Shown: piece after piece, positions 44,460 to 56,325 of the stretch
Layout of the letters: every line of letters begins with the position of its first letter
How positions within the stretch are numbered: position 1 is the first letter of the stretch
Assembly: GCF_029227915.1 (NCBI RefSeq)
Contig: NC_079886.1
Span: 14,608,501-14,672,500 of the forward strand
Direction of reading: 5' to 3'
From: Hydractinia symbiolongicarpus
Lineage: Eukaryota; Cnidaria; Hydrozoa; Anthoathecata; Hydractiniidae
Length of the DNA: 64,000 nt
Position numbers and translations under genes: made by a program
The notes under the pieces: model-generated
The model's input: the letters and a program-made list of their open reading frames with translations, nothing else
What the model was told of the DNA's origin: nothing
Databases searched by the model: none

Positions 44460-46420
44460 AAAGGCTATAATATTGCTTTTCAACGCCTAATAAGTGTCCG
44501 ACAGGTAAATCACGTGGTTGCATGTGACCATCGGTCAAGTCGATCCAGTCTCAATCGACTACGCGTTTTAAGTCTTTTTCTAAGCGCAGGCCCTACGTGC
44601 ACAGACATGCAAGGGCTGTAATATGGTATAGCACGTGGTTAGACGCCCTCACACAGGTTGCCATTGGTCAAGTACTTTCAGTCTCAACGAACAATTACGT
44701 CCCAAGTCGTTTTTTTTGTTTCAGTACCAGACACTTAGAACATAGTGTCTACGTGCACAGGCCTCCAAAGGCTATAGTGTGATCTTTCACGTCCTAATAA
44801 GTACCCTAGACGTAAATCACGTTGCTTCACGCGCCCAGGCACATAAAAATTGGCCTAGTCCTTCCAGTCTCAATGAACTACGACGTGCCAAGTCGATTAT
44901 CTTAGCGCCAGACATCTAGAACACAGGTAATTACATGCGCCGTCCTCCAAACGCTGTAATATGGCCTTTTACAGCCTAATAAGAATACTGCACGTAAATC
45001 ACGTGGTTTCACCCCCGCTCAGATAGGTAAAAACCGTTCTAGTCCTTCCAGTCTCAATGAACAACTACGTTCCAGGTGTTTTTCCTTTGCACCAGGTACT
45101 TAGAATACTACCAACTACGCGTACATTCCTCAATAGGCTATAGTATAACCTTTTACAGCCTAATAAGAGGCCTATACGTAAATCACGTGGTTGTACAAGC
45201 CCACACAATTGGCAACCGGCCTAATTATTCCAGTCTTAGTGAAAAATAACGTCCAAAGCCGTGTTCTTTAGCGGCAGGCACTTAGAACACAGCTAACTCC
45301 GTACTTAAGCCTCCAAATGCTGTAATATGGAATTTTGCAGACTTATAAGGGCCTTACATGCAAATTACGTGCTTCCACCACCCGGATAGGGGAAATTGTT
45401 CTAATCCTTCCAGTCTCAATAGACTAATACGTCTCAAGACGTTTTCCTTAACGCCAGGCACTTAGAACACAGCCAACCACGTATATAGACCTACAAGAGC
45501 TGATGTATTATGGCTTTTTATAGGCTAATAAGGACACGACACGTAAATCACGTGGTTTCACGTGCCTAGAAAGGTAAAAATCGTTCAAGTCCTTCCAGTC
45601 TTAATGGACTAATACGTCCCACGTCATTTTATTTAGCGTCATACTTCTAATCACATCCAACCATGGGCACAGGCCTCCAAATAACGGCTTTTTACATATA
45701 CATAAATCACGTGGTTCCTCGTGTCCATACAGGTGGCCATTGGTCTAGTCTTTCCAATTTCAATGGATTACGACGTTTGAAGTCGTTTTCTTCAGCACCA
45801 GGCACATGCAACTACGTGCACAGCCTTCCAAAGGCTGCATTAAGGGTTTTAGCCTCCTAATAAGGGACCTACACATTAATCAGGTGGTTCCACGTGCCCA
45901 GATAGGAGGACATCGGTCTAGTCCATTCAATCTCAATGGACTACATAAAAATCGGCCTAGTCCTTCCAACCAATGGACTACGACGTGTTAAGTCGTTTTC
46001 CTTAGCGCCAGGCACTTAGAACATAGCTAACAACGCGCATAGGCCTCTAAGGACTTAGTATGACCTTGTGCGGCCTATTAAGAGCCCTACACGTAAATGA
46101 CGTGGCTACCCCTGCTTAGACAGGTGGCAATCCGTCTAAACCTTCCAATTTCAACAGATTACGACGTCTGAAGTCGTTTTCCTCAACGCCAGGCACTAAG
46201 AACACAGCTAACTGCGTTCACTGGCCTCCAAATGCTGTAATATCTCCTTTTAAGCGTAACAAGGGCCCTACACGTAAATCACGTGGTTCCCCGTGCCCAG
46301 ACAGGTGGTCATCGGTCTAGTCCTTGCAGTGTTAATGGTCTTTGCTGTCCCAAATAATTTTCTTTAGCACCAGGCACTTGGAGCACAGCCAACCACGTGC
46401 ACAGATTCCGAAATCAAAAG
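44460..46420. repeat. Degenerate satellite of about 185 bp, ten to eleven copies
   Basis: Each unit has the order GCTATAATATGGC, CCTAATAAG, TACACGTAAATCACGTGGTT, CAGACAGGTGG, AGTCCTTCCAGTCTCAATGG, CCAAGTCGTTTTCTT and CAGGCACTTAGAACACAG. Copies differ by many substitutions, yet CACGTGGTT is kept in most. An old array. No gene within it. Confidence 0.8.
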
Positions 46421-47350
46421 TTTCTGTCAAAAAATTGCTATTGTTTTATTTCTAACTGTAATTAATGTTCAATGCATAATAAGGTTCATTTGAGACACTA
46501 TTGTTACATACCTACGGTTGGTTATTAGATTCATTCTGGGAACGTATGTATGACTGTTAAGGTGATGTCTCATGAAATGGAACATGCATGCTTGTTTGTA
46601 GGGGTTTTATACCTTTTTTACATGGTTTCAGTGTTTTTACACACTGACTTTTTATGTATGCAAAATCATTTTTAACTATATCAAAAACAGTTTAAAAACT
46701 ATAACTAAAACATAAAACAAAAATGTTATCCTATATTATAATACGCTTGTGGGAGTGACTATGTGAGTTCAAGGCACTAAAATCACGGGTCACTTTCTTA
46801 TGGCTCTTGCATTGTGTCCCCAAACCGTAGCGTTACGCTAAAGTTTACTAAGTTAAAAAAAGTTGCCACACGGGCGTTTATTTTTTGTTTATTTTAAAAG
46901 TCGTACGGGTCGTTATGGATAGAATAATTTACTTTTACCCCCGGTTTACCATGTGCGAGCCGTATCTCACCGAAACAAATTGTTTATTAACTGATAAAAG
47001 AAAACCAAAGCGAAGAAGGTTGTCTCTCTTTTCAAATTAAACCTGAAAAAAGTGAAACAAGACATGCCAATGTTTACTCATCATGAGGTTAGCTCAAAGC
47101 TTATTTATTGTTCTATATTTTCCGTTTTTGTGTTCTGGGACCGAGATTGCTTCCTTTAATAAAAGAACTATCGCATTCGAATATGAATAATTCAAATCTA
47201 AAATGTAAAAACAAAACTGTTGTTGTCGAGCGAATATAAAGATTAATATTGTTTACAAAAATATGTTTTAAGAAGAAGAAAAACGTACGATGATAATATA
47301 TTATCACAAAAAGAATTGATTTCAGAAACATGAGACAATGGTGTTTTCTT
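46421..47350. other. Intergenic sequence, nothing recognised
   Basis: No supported coding sequence or repeat. Confidence 0.4.
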
Positions 47351-47351
47351 T

Positions 47352-47940
47352 CATACCCTGAGCGTCAAGTGTATGAGAGAATTGAACAAATATGTAACGC
47401 ATATCCTGAGCGTTAGGATATGCATTATAGATGTCTTCATGCTTTGAGCGTCAGAAACATAAGACTATGGTGTTTTCTCTCATACCCTGAGCGTCAGGTG
47501 TATGAGAGAATTGAGATGCCTTGAGCGTCAAGTGCATCAGCATGTCCTGAGCGTCAGGCACATGCAATTACTGGTGTTTTTATTCATACCCTGAGCGTCA
47601 GATGTATGAGAGAATGAGATACCTTGAGCGTCAAGTGCATCGACATGCCCTGAGCGTCGGGCGCATGTTTCCTATTCCTGTAATGATTACAGTACACATA
47701 TCTACAACTACATGTCCTGAGCGTCAGGCACATGCAAAATACTCGTGTTTTTTTCTTACCCTGAGCGTTAGGTGTATGAGAGGTGCCTTGAGCGTCAGGA
47801 GCATCAACATGCCCTGAGCGTCAGGCGCATGTTTTCTATTCAAGTGCTACTGATTGAGATGCCCTGAGCGTCCGGCGCACCTCAGTGAGCGTCAGCAAAT
47901 ATGGTGAACACATATATACACGCCCTGAGCGTCAGTTACG
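47352..47940. repeat. Array of 16 short hairpins with core CCTGAGCGTCAGG
   Basis: Sixteen units each centre on (C/T)CTGAGCGTCAGG or a close variant, a palindromic core (CCTGA / TCAGG around GCG). The flanking arms differ from unit to unit but change together: CATAC...GTATG, CATGT...ACATG, CATGC...GCATG, GATGC...GCATC and, at about 47,399-47,422, GCATATCCT...AGGATATGC. Units are irregularly spaced (about 24-70 bases), some joined by TATGAGAGAATTGAG. It is not coding and is not a CRISPR, since spacers are neither unique nor of constant length. Confidence 0.8.
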
Positions 47941-48009
47941 TTTTTCAATGACTTGTATTAACACATTACTTGCCTAAGCTGTAAGCTGTAAGGTTTATCT
48001 GAAAAACTA

Positions 48010-48146
48010 GCACAGTGTGGGGTGTTGGGGTTTTATATGCAGCCATTAATAATCAAGACCTGGGTAGGGTCCAGTTCCTTTACAGGCAAGTGAGACTACT
48101 AACCTTTAAGATCAGGTCTATAGGTAGAAACCACCCCCCACTGTGC
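48010..48146. repeat. Small inverted repeat, GCACAGTG(T/G)GGGGTG arms
   Basis: GCACAGTGTGGGGTG at 48010-48024 and the complement of GCACAGTGGGGGGTG at about 48132-48146, one mismatch. It could be a tiny MITE or a terminal structure of the adjacent Helentron. Confidence 0.4.
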
Positions 48147-48264
48147 AAGGCTCTACATTGCATCCTCAATGACTAAGGTAAACCTAATGTATACTAACTA
48201 CAATGCTAAAGAACTGTACTTCTGCCACCACAATTAGCATGAGCAAAACTTGCAGTTTAGATCC

Positions 48265-49390
48265 ATTAGAATAGATTTGCATTTGTTAAACTTGATTGTG
48301 ATATTTACCTAATTTTTGTATTGTTTATGTATTATTATAGGATAGATTTGCATCGTTTTGTCAAATTGGATAATTTGTGTGTATATTTGATTGTAATATT
48401 TTACCAAATTTCTGCATAGATTTGCATCTTTTTGTCAAATTTTAAAATTGATAATACAAACTCAGTTGATCGTTATAATTTACAATTTTTTGTGTAATAA
48501 TAGGATAGATTTGCATCATTTTGTTAAAATGTATAATTCGTGATACTCATTTGATTGTGATATTTTACTATAATTTCTTGTGTTACAGTAGAGTAGATTT
48601 GCATCGCTTTGTCAAATTGGATAATTTGTGTGTATATTTGATTGTAATATTTTACCAAATTTCTGCATAGATTTGCATCTTTTTGTCAAATTTTAAAATT
48701 GATAATACAAACTCAGTTGATCGTTATAATTTACAATTTTATGTGTAATAATAGGATAGATTTGCATCGTTTTGTTAAAATGTATAATTCGTGATACTCA
48801 TTTGATTGTGATATTTTACTATAATTTCTTGTGTTACAGTAGAGTAGATTGGCATCGTTTTGTTAAATTCAACAATTTGTGATACTTAGTTGATTGCGAT
48901 AGTTTAATATTTTTTTGTCTAATATTAGGATAGATTTGCATCGTTGTGTTAAATTCAACAGTTTGTGCTACTCAGTTGATTGGGATATTTTACTATTTTT
49001 TTGTGTAATGATAGGATAGATTTGCATCGTTTTATTACATTCAATAATTTGTGATACTCAGTTGATTGGGATATTTTACTAATTTTTTGTGTAATGATAG
49101 GATAGATTTGCATCGTTTTATTGCATTCAATAATTCGTGATACTCAGTTGATTGGGATATTTTACTAATTTTTTGTGTGATGATAGGATAGATTTGCATC
49201 GTTTTGTTTCATTCAATAATTCATGATACTCAGTTGAGTGGGATATTTTACTAATTTTTTGTGTAATAATAGGATAGATTTGCATCGTTTTGTTAAATTC
49301 AAATATTCGTGATACTTAGTGGATTGTGGTAACTTGTTTTTCCAATATAGGATAGATTAGCATCGTTTTGTTACATTCAATAATGGGTTG
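48265..49390. repeat. Satellite of about 86 bp, roughly 13 copies
   Basis: Units contain GGATAGATTTGCATCGTTTTG, a TTCAATAATTCGTGATACTC-like segment and GTTGATTG(G/T)GATATTTTA. The block 48,349-48,591 is repeated almost exactly at 48,592-48,841, so there was also a higher-order duplication. The array runs directly into the Helentron coding sequence. Confidence 0.85.
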
Positions 49391-49394
49391 TCAA

Positions 49395-51123
49395 TGCACC
49401 AATTTTACGTAGCGATAACAAAAAAGAATATATTGCCTTTGTGGATAACATAGTTAAATGCCAGCTTCTTAATAAAGACAGTAACCCAGATCTCTACAAA
49501 CTAGTTTCGACATATCAAACACATTCTCATTCTAAGTCTTGTCGTAAATATAAAAACAAGAATTGTCGATACTTTTTCGGCAAGTTTTTTACAGACCGTA
49601 CAATTGTTGCTGAGCCTTTACCTCAAAGAAAGAAAGAGAAACACGGTTAAAAGAAAGAAAGGCTATACTAGAAAAAGTAAAAACTTACATAGATTCAAAT
49701 TTGAATCCAAGATTCAACAATATTCTTCATCCAGACGAACCGAATTATAACCAACCAGGTACAATTGAAAAAATCCTTCAAAATTTAGCCATAACAAAAA
49801 AAGAATATGAAAACGCACTAAGCATCTCACCTGATACTGGATTTCAAATTCACTTCCGAAGGCTTTCAGATTCTTGTTTTATCAATAATTATTTTATCGA
49901 AGGTTTGATGGCATGTGAAGCCAACATAGACATTCATTCTTGATTATTATAAAGCAGTTTCTTACATGTGTGCTTATTTGTCGAAAGTTGAAAATGAATC
50001 TTCAGAGGCAATGAAAAAAGCTGCATCGCAAGCACTAGAAACTGGTGATTCATTATTTGAACAGATGCAAATGCGTATCGAAATCATCGCGAAATCTCAG
50101 TTCAAGAAGCAGTAGCTACTATAATGCAAGAAATATGGTTACGAAAGACATTTCCAGCTGTAGTTTTTGCTAGTAACATTCCTGAGAAGCGATGCAGGGT
50201 ATGTCGTTACGAAAAAGAAATTTTAAGTTTACCACGAGACAGTACGGATATTTTTAAACGAAACATGTTGGATAGATACATGGATAGACCAAATTTAGAA
50301 TTTAAAAAAGGCAGATACCCCATGTTGGAACAAATGTGTTATGTTGAGTTCTTGTCAAGCTACTCTATGAAAATAAAACCGAAACCAGAAGATGAAAATG
50401 ACAGCCAACCAGAAGTACTTGAAGAAATAATAGCTGAGATTCAAGTCGAATCTCCTTATCCAAAAACTATACCTCTGATGTCATCAAAAGAAATGTTGAA
50501 CTTGCGAAAAGAAAAATGTGTTCTAAGATACCATATACCTAGTCGAGACAAAAAATCCAGAAGGATATGCACATCATTTGCTCTTTATGTTTTATCCTTT
50601 TCGCCAGGAAGCAGAATTGTTAAGTGAAAACTCAGAGAAATTATTGGAAAATGGTGTATTAGAAATTATAAATACAAATAAAAGAATATGCGAACCATTT
50701 GGTGAACTTGTTGAAGAAGCAATGATAAATTTTTACGAAAATGTAAATAATCTTGATTCTTTCGCCGAACAGGAAAACGACGGTGTTTCTGATGAGATTA
50801 GTAATATAAACAACCATGACACTGACGAAATTCGAAGTGAAACCGAAAACATCCCAGTTTTTGAAAGCACTTTTCATCTATTACTGAGCCTGGAATTTTC
50901 GAAGACGAACTCCATGAAAAGATTCGAACATTAAATAAAGCACAAAGGCAAATTTTTGAAGTGGTGAATGATTGGGTTAGAACTTACGTAAAAGGTTTAG
51001 CATGTAGCGCCAATTAAGCCAATTCACATTTTTCTAACAGGAAGTGCAGGTTGTTGAAAGTCCCATTTAATAACAACAATTTCTGACATGCTAAAAAATG
51101 CACTTTCCTATCGTGCAGGAAAC
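49395..51123 (+). pseudogene. Helentron Rep/helicase, N-terminal part (Helitron-like domain to Walker A), broken
   Basis: Fragments in several frames follow the order of animal Helitron proteins: STYQTHSHSKSCRKYKNKNC and FFGKFFTDRTIVAEPL (49,500-49,625), a FRRLSDSCFINNYFIEGLMACEAN segment, a YKAVSYMCAYLSKVE segment, IWLRKTFPAVVFASNIPEKR (50,140-50,190), STDIFKRNMLDRYMDRPN (50,240-50,300), the EGYAHHLLFMFYPFR type segment near 50,560-50,610, and the helicase P-loop GSAGC-stop-KSHL, with an in-frame TGA at 51055-51057. Frameshifts and stops show it is dead. Helitron proteins nick and unwind DNA for rolling-circle transposition. The helicase continues at 56,788 after the Harbinger insertion. Confidence 0.85.
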
Positions 51124-52341
51124 TTAAGGCCGGGGCAAACAATTCAAACATTCCATCCAACACACATCCAACACCCATGTTGGATAAATGTTGGAATCGT
51201 TTGAACGAAAGTAAAATTTATAAAAGAAGAAATGACGTTAAAAGAAGAAAAAAATAGTTGGATGAAGTTGGATGAAAGTTTGTTCGCCATCAAACTTTTC
51301 ATGCAACATTTGCCTCTTTTTGCGGAGAGAGAGCCATTGCTCGAACGGAGCTATTTTCCTCGTTCCCATAAATATATTAGAGCGTGACAAATTTCCGCGT
51401 TTCCTTCTAGTACGTGAAATTTTGATGAAAACGTGGGCGTTTTTGACCCACTTACCCCACTTTTTTTTATGGTCATTTCTTTAAAAGGTTCCGTGAAAAT
51501 CTGGCTAATCGAGACAGCTTTATTTTATGCTGTTTCCAGTAGACATTGGTCTCCAACGAGTACGACGAATCCGGTTCTGTTTCTTACGCCCGATAGACAT
51601 TTAATAGAAAAATACCGAGTTCTGATTCGTCAGATTGGATCACGTGGTTAAATTTTGTATCCGGGCTTTGGGTACTTAAAGTTCCCGCTTAAGTTATTTT
51701 ATAAACCCTCTTGAAATTTGAAATTTCAGGTGCGAGTTTTCATGAAAGTTTCTTGACCACAAGCCTTGGATTATTGGATAAGTTATTATTTGATAATTAC
51801 TTTGGATAGTTTTTGAAACTTCTGTGTTTTGTTTATTTTTTTGTTTGTCTGCTTTTGGATAGCTTCTCTTGCCGACTGGTTGGGGAGGCCACAAGTTGGA
51901 TAAACTTTATATAGTTTATTTTTAAAGTTATTTTTTGGTTTATTTTGTTTGCCTGCTTGGATAACTTCATTTCCCGAAGTTAGTTGCATAGCTCGCTGTG
52001 TTAATTTAGATTATTTTTGAAACTTTTGTGTTCTGTGCAATTTCTGTGCTTGATTGGTTAACTCGTTTTGCCTGAAGTTAGCTAGCTACCTACAAATCAT
52101 GATATCGGTTCAATCATATCGATCCACCATTGGTGCTTTTTATACCGCAGCTGCTAGTCACTGCCATAACAATACAGTAACAAATCATAATCACCACAAG
52201 TATTCAAATTATAAAATGGTTTTTGACACTACTGGCCAAGACTATTTTTGCTTTTTAAGAACTTTCATTTTAATAAGTTTTGTGTGCCTGCTAATCTGTA
52301 ATATTAACCTTGCATCGATAAAATTACTGCTGTTGTTACCT

Positions 52342-52368
52342 GGTGACGTTGAAATTAATCCCGGGCCT
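52342..52368 (+). promoter_or_regulatory. 2A-like ribosome-skipping motif GDVEINPGP
   Basis: Matches the D(V/I)ExNPGP consensus exactly and is preceded by a run of Leu residues, as usual for active 2A peptides. By known 2A behaviour the ribosome would skip the Gly-Pro bond (between 52365 and 52366), releasing an 89-residue hydrophobic leader from the OTU-containing remainder. Activity is inferred only. Confidence 0.75.
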
Positions 52369-53396
52369 GTTACCAATAATGATATTGACTTCCAGATTGC
52401 ATGTCAGGAATCATATGCCACGTATCTTTTCAACAACTCAAATTCTGCCAATCAAATAGTTGCACATGCTACAAGTATTGGTCTGTCCAATGTCACATAT
52501 CGGGAAGTGACAGCAGGTGATGGTAATTGTTTCTATAGAGCAGTGATACAACAACTTCATAGACCTGAAATTAGACAATGTATCCCCCATGAACTACATT
52601 TTGACGATCACCTTCAACTTCGAACAGCTGTTGTTAATTTTGTACGTAAAAATAATGATAAGCCAGTTTTTGTGGAATGTAGAACTGTTGAAATGATTAG
52701 CCCTGAACAATAGGAACATTTTTTACAAGCTCAGTCAAGACCAACTGTGGATGTTGAAGAGATTTTTATTCGGGCTGCAGCAATAATGTTAGGAATCAAC
52801 ATTTTAATAACCTCAGATACTAGCACCGCTGAGCATCCCTACACTGTTATAGCTTCAACTTACGAAGAAACTCATGAACTTTCTGCTGATCAACAGGCAG
52901 TACAAATACTAAATGAAGGCTCCTTTATTTTGCTTGGAAGGGTTAACAATAATCACTACCAGTCATTAATATTTGATAACAATGTGAACACTTGCACTAG
53001 TAGTTCTGCAAGTATGACTAGTATATTAACTTGTAGTCCACCTAAAAAAGCTACTCGGTTTTCATCGGAAAATATATTTCAACCTAAAAATACAAATCAT
53101 TAAAAAACTAATTTGGGAGAAAACTGTTTTGAGCAAAGCCAGGATTTTCTAGTGGAAAATTTAATGAATTCTATCATGTCAGCCAATAAATCAAAGTTTA
53201 AATTGCAAAAAAATAAATTCTCAGCTAAAGAGTATGCTTTAAAGCAAAAATGTATTGATTTGAATATTCAATATGAGAAACCAAAACTCAACGAAACAAC
53301 TACTGAAACCAGAAAAAGACGTAACCGAATAAATGGCAGACTAAAACGTTCACAAAAAATAATAGTTCCACAACCAGTTTCTAAGAGCAGTGAGGG

Positions 53397-54372
53397 AAAT
53401 ATCTTACCAACAAATTTGCCAACCTCAAAAACAAAAAATGCACAATCAATATCAGTAAATTTACCTATTAATCAACCAATACCCTCTACCGTTACTATCA
53501 ATGAAGCAATCAGTAAGGAAAATATCTTGCCAACAAATTTGCCAACCTTAAAAACAAAAAATGCACAATCAATATCAGTAAATTTACCTATTAATCAACC
53601 AATACCCTCTACCGTTACTATCAATGAAGCAATCAGTAAGGAAAATATCTTGCCAACAAATTTGCCAACCTTAAAAACAAAAAATGCACAATCAATATCA
53701 GTAAATTTACCTATTAATCAACCAATACCCTCTACCGTTACTATCAATGAAGCAATCAGTAAGGAAAATATCTTGCCAACAAATTTGCCAACCTTAAAAA
53801 CAAAAAATGCACAATCAATATCAGTAAATTTACCTATTAATCAACCAATACCCTCTACCGTTACTATCAATGAAGCAATCAGTAAGGAAAATATCTTGCC
53901 AACAAATTTGCCAACCTTAAAAACAAAAAATGCACAATCAATATCAGTAAATTTACCTATTAATCAACCAATATCCTCTACCGTTACTCTCAATGAACCA
54001 ATCAGTAAGGAAAATATCTTGCCAACAAATTTGCCAACCTTAAAAACAAAAAATGCACAATCAATATCAGTAAATTTACCTATTAATCAACCAATACCCT
54101 CTACCGTTACTATCAATGAACCAATCAGTAAGGAAAATATCTTGCCAACAAATTTGCCAACCTTAAAAACAAAAAATGCACAATCAATATCAGTAAATTT
54201 ACCTATTAATCAACCAATATCCTCTACCGTTACTATCAATGAACCAATCAGTAAGGAAAATATCTTGCCAACAAATTTGCCAACCTTAAAAACAAAAAAT
54301 GCACAATCAATATCAGTAAATTTACCTATTAATCAACCAATACCCTCTACCGTTACTATCAATGAACCAATC
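53397..54372 (+). repeat. Eight in-frame 123-bp repeats
   Basis: Units start at about 53397, 53520, 53643, 53766, 53889, 54012, 54135 and 54258. They encode 41 residues such as NILPTNLPTLKTKNAQSISV and LPINQPI(P/S)STVTINE. Differences are a handful of substitutions (Ala/Pro before ISK, Pro/Ser before STV), so expansion is recent relative to the decay of the rest. Confidence 0.92.
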
Positions 54373-54927
54373 AGCCAGCAAGAAATATTTCAAACAGAAC
54401 TTTCTACCATTCATCCAAATCCTGCTGTTGTTGCAGCTGTACAAAAGTTTGAGGAGGGTGAGATGTTACATAGTTTAGCCTCTTGTAAAACTTGTCTTGA
54501 AATCCGACCAGTATTTCATGCTACCTCACCCATTAATCAAACTGCCAGAAATGAAACAAAACTAATTTCTGTCAAACCTTGGAAAATTTCAAGTGATGGA
54601 AGATGTTCCAGATGCCATACTAAAAGTATTCGTAATTCAAAACAAAATGTGATGACAGCTGCCAGATATTCGGGTATATTTAGTGTTGACAATGACGATT
54701 TGGGTCCAATACAAGATAATATTCGCCATAACGATATGCATTTTTCACCTGTACCGCCATATCTTCAAAACTTAACAATATTGGAAGAAGCACTGATTCG
54801 TCGCATCACCGTTATTATGAATGTACACCTCTTGCGTTATGGTATGCTTGCATCTAAAGGTCATTGTATTAGTTTTCCACAAAGAATGCAAATTGCTACT
54901 GAATTACCGTCATTGCCAGCAGATGTG

Positions 54928-54982
54928 CCTTTGCCGTGCCTTTGCCGTGCCTTTGCCGTGCCTTTGCCGTGCCTTTGCCGTG
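54928..54982. repeat. 11-bp repeat CCTTTGCCGTG, five copies
   Basis: Perfect tandem copies at the broken 3' end of the OTU/Helitron ORF, followed by ATGCCTTTGCCTTGGCAAC and Harbinger sequence. It marks the edge of the insert. Confidence 0.85.
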
Positions 54983-55216
54983 CTTAATGCCTTTGCCTTG
55001 GCAACCTCTCCGCAACACTTTCTATACTAGTTCTCGCTCGATTTTCCTGTTGGAATCGTTTGAACACTTTTCGTCCAACATTCGAATGATGATAACATCA
55101 ATCAAAAGAAAAATCAAAAGAAAAACGTTTTTATTCGAAAAGTTCTCAAAGAAATTGTGTATAAAGAAAGATGGTAGAAAAGCTGTGTATAAACTGTGTG
55201 TAAACAAAAAACAAAC

Positions 55217-56150
55217 ATGGACAGTGAAGACGAACAAACATTTTCTGAAATTAAAGCTGAAAACACCGGTGTGGAAGGGAAAAAAATGTAGAAGAGAAGA
55301 ATCTGAAGCAACCAGAGAAAGGTCAGCGTAAAAAAGCATCAAAGGCAGATGAGAAGGACAAGAAAGATTGGACAGACAATGAAATTTTTGATTTCTTTGA
55401 CATGTTAAAAGAGCGAGTTTGTCTCTGGGACACTTTTCACAAAGATTACAGCAAACGTGACCTGAAAGAGATTTCCTACTCTGTTATGGCAGAAACATTT
55501 GACACAAACATCAAATCTATAAAAGCAAAAATCAACGGTTTACGAGCTCAGCTGGGGCGAGAAAATACCAAAGAAACTACAACCAAAAGTGGTCAAGCGG
55601 CTGATAAACTATATGAAAGTTCGTGGATTCATTATAATCGATTAAGCTTCTTGCTTCCCGTGATGGGTGCTTCAAAGAGCAAAGAAACTTTTCGGAAACG
55701 AGGATCAGGAGTTGAGCTGGAATTTGAAGTAGTCAATATTGAAGCTGATGATCATGCGAGGCGTCAATACCACCAAAGTCGAAGAAAAGATCAGTAGCTG
55801 AACGGAATTTAGAATTGCTGGCAAAATGCACCGAAGCTATTACGAAGAAGAAAGAGGAGCCAAAAAAGGAAAAAGAAAGCAAAGATATCAAAATGTCGAC
55901 ATTTGCGTTGTATATCGATGAAAAGTTACGAGGTTTGAATGACCGAAAGAGAGCGTTCGCTAAAAAAAGAATTACTGACGTTATATTTGAGCTTGAGTTT
56001 ATGGATGAAATTAACAACAACAATATATATTCCGGAAGTGGCAATGTTCTGAATTTGCAACATGGAACACCTGGAAATTCTACAGGAAACGTTCCATTCT
56101 TTAGTAGTCCAAGTAGTCACGGACCTTACAGTGCTATGCTGAGGAATTAA
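55217..56150 (+). pseudogene. Harbinger accessory protein with MADF/Myb-like DNA-binding domain, frameshifted
   Basis: ATG at 55217 starts an acidic leader. The frame changes at the A7 run 55282-55288 into a segment with KDWTDNEIFDFFDMLKERV and an SIKAKINGLRAQLGRE helix, the pattern of a MADF (Myb/SANT-like) domain. A second change near 55,765-55,795 leads to a Lys/Glu-rich tail that stops at 56,148-56,150. PIF/Harbinger elements usually encode such a DNA-binding partner that helps bring the transposase into the nucleus and to the ends. It lies convergent with the transposase remnant. Not a working gene as written, although both changes are small. Confidence 0.65.
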
Positions 56151-56325
56151 GTAAGGGAAAAGGAAGAAAAAACACCTACTTTATTTGTTTATATTTAGCT
56201 TTATTTCATTCAAACCAAAACGTTATGAAACCATGTAGAATATACATTTTATTTTGTTTATGATTAGAAATATATTCTAGTACATATTACTCTTGTTGCT
56301 TAAAAAAAATTTTCCATCAAAAAAG

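Larger units (their letters stand above)
52099..54927 (+). pseudogene. 2A peptide - OTU protease - Helitron N-terminal region polyprotein, two stops, truncated
   Basis: A single frame with only two stops (TAG 52711-52713, TAA 53101-53103). In order: a hydrophobic N-terminal stretch (residues about 52-80); a 2A-like motif GDVEINPGP (82-90); an OTU cysteine protease with catalytic TAGDGNCFYRA (Cys at codon 144) and a likely catalytic His in NNNHYQSLI (codon 286); a Lys/Arg-rich linker; eight tandem 41-residue repeats (53,397-54,372); a CxxC-containing region; and PPYLQNLTILEEALIRRI plus KGHCISFPQ, the segment that precedes the Helitron-like domain in animal Helitrons (DUF6570, from memory). It breaks off after LPADV at an 11-bp repeat. 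OTU domains are a known Helentron accessory. It lies inside the Harbinger element, so it is a separate fragment from the surrounding Helentron. Confidence 0.8.

Noticed and set aside
47352-47940. CRISPR-like array
   Set aside because: The repeated core is palindromic, but spacing is irregular, intervening sequences recur and arms vary with the core. The sequence is animal nuclear DNA.
52054-52098. Start of the OTU ORF at a TTG codon at 52,054
   Set aside because: The first in-frame ATG at 52,099 is the better start for a eukaryotic ORF and still includes the hydrophobic leader and the 2A motif.
54995-55030. Helitron 3' terminus (short hairpin TTGCCTTGGCAA followed by CTAG)
   Set aside because: The stem is only five base pairs and its distance to CTAG is not typical. 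Helentrons do not end in CTRR anyway.
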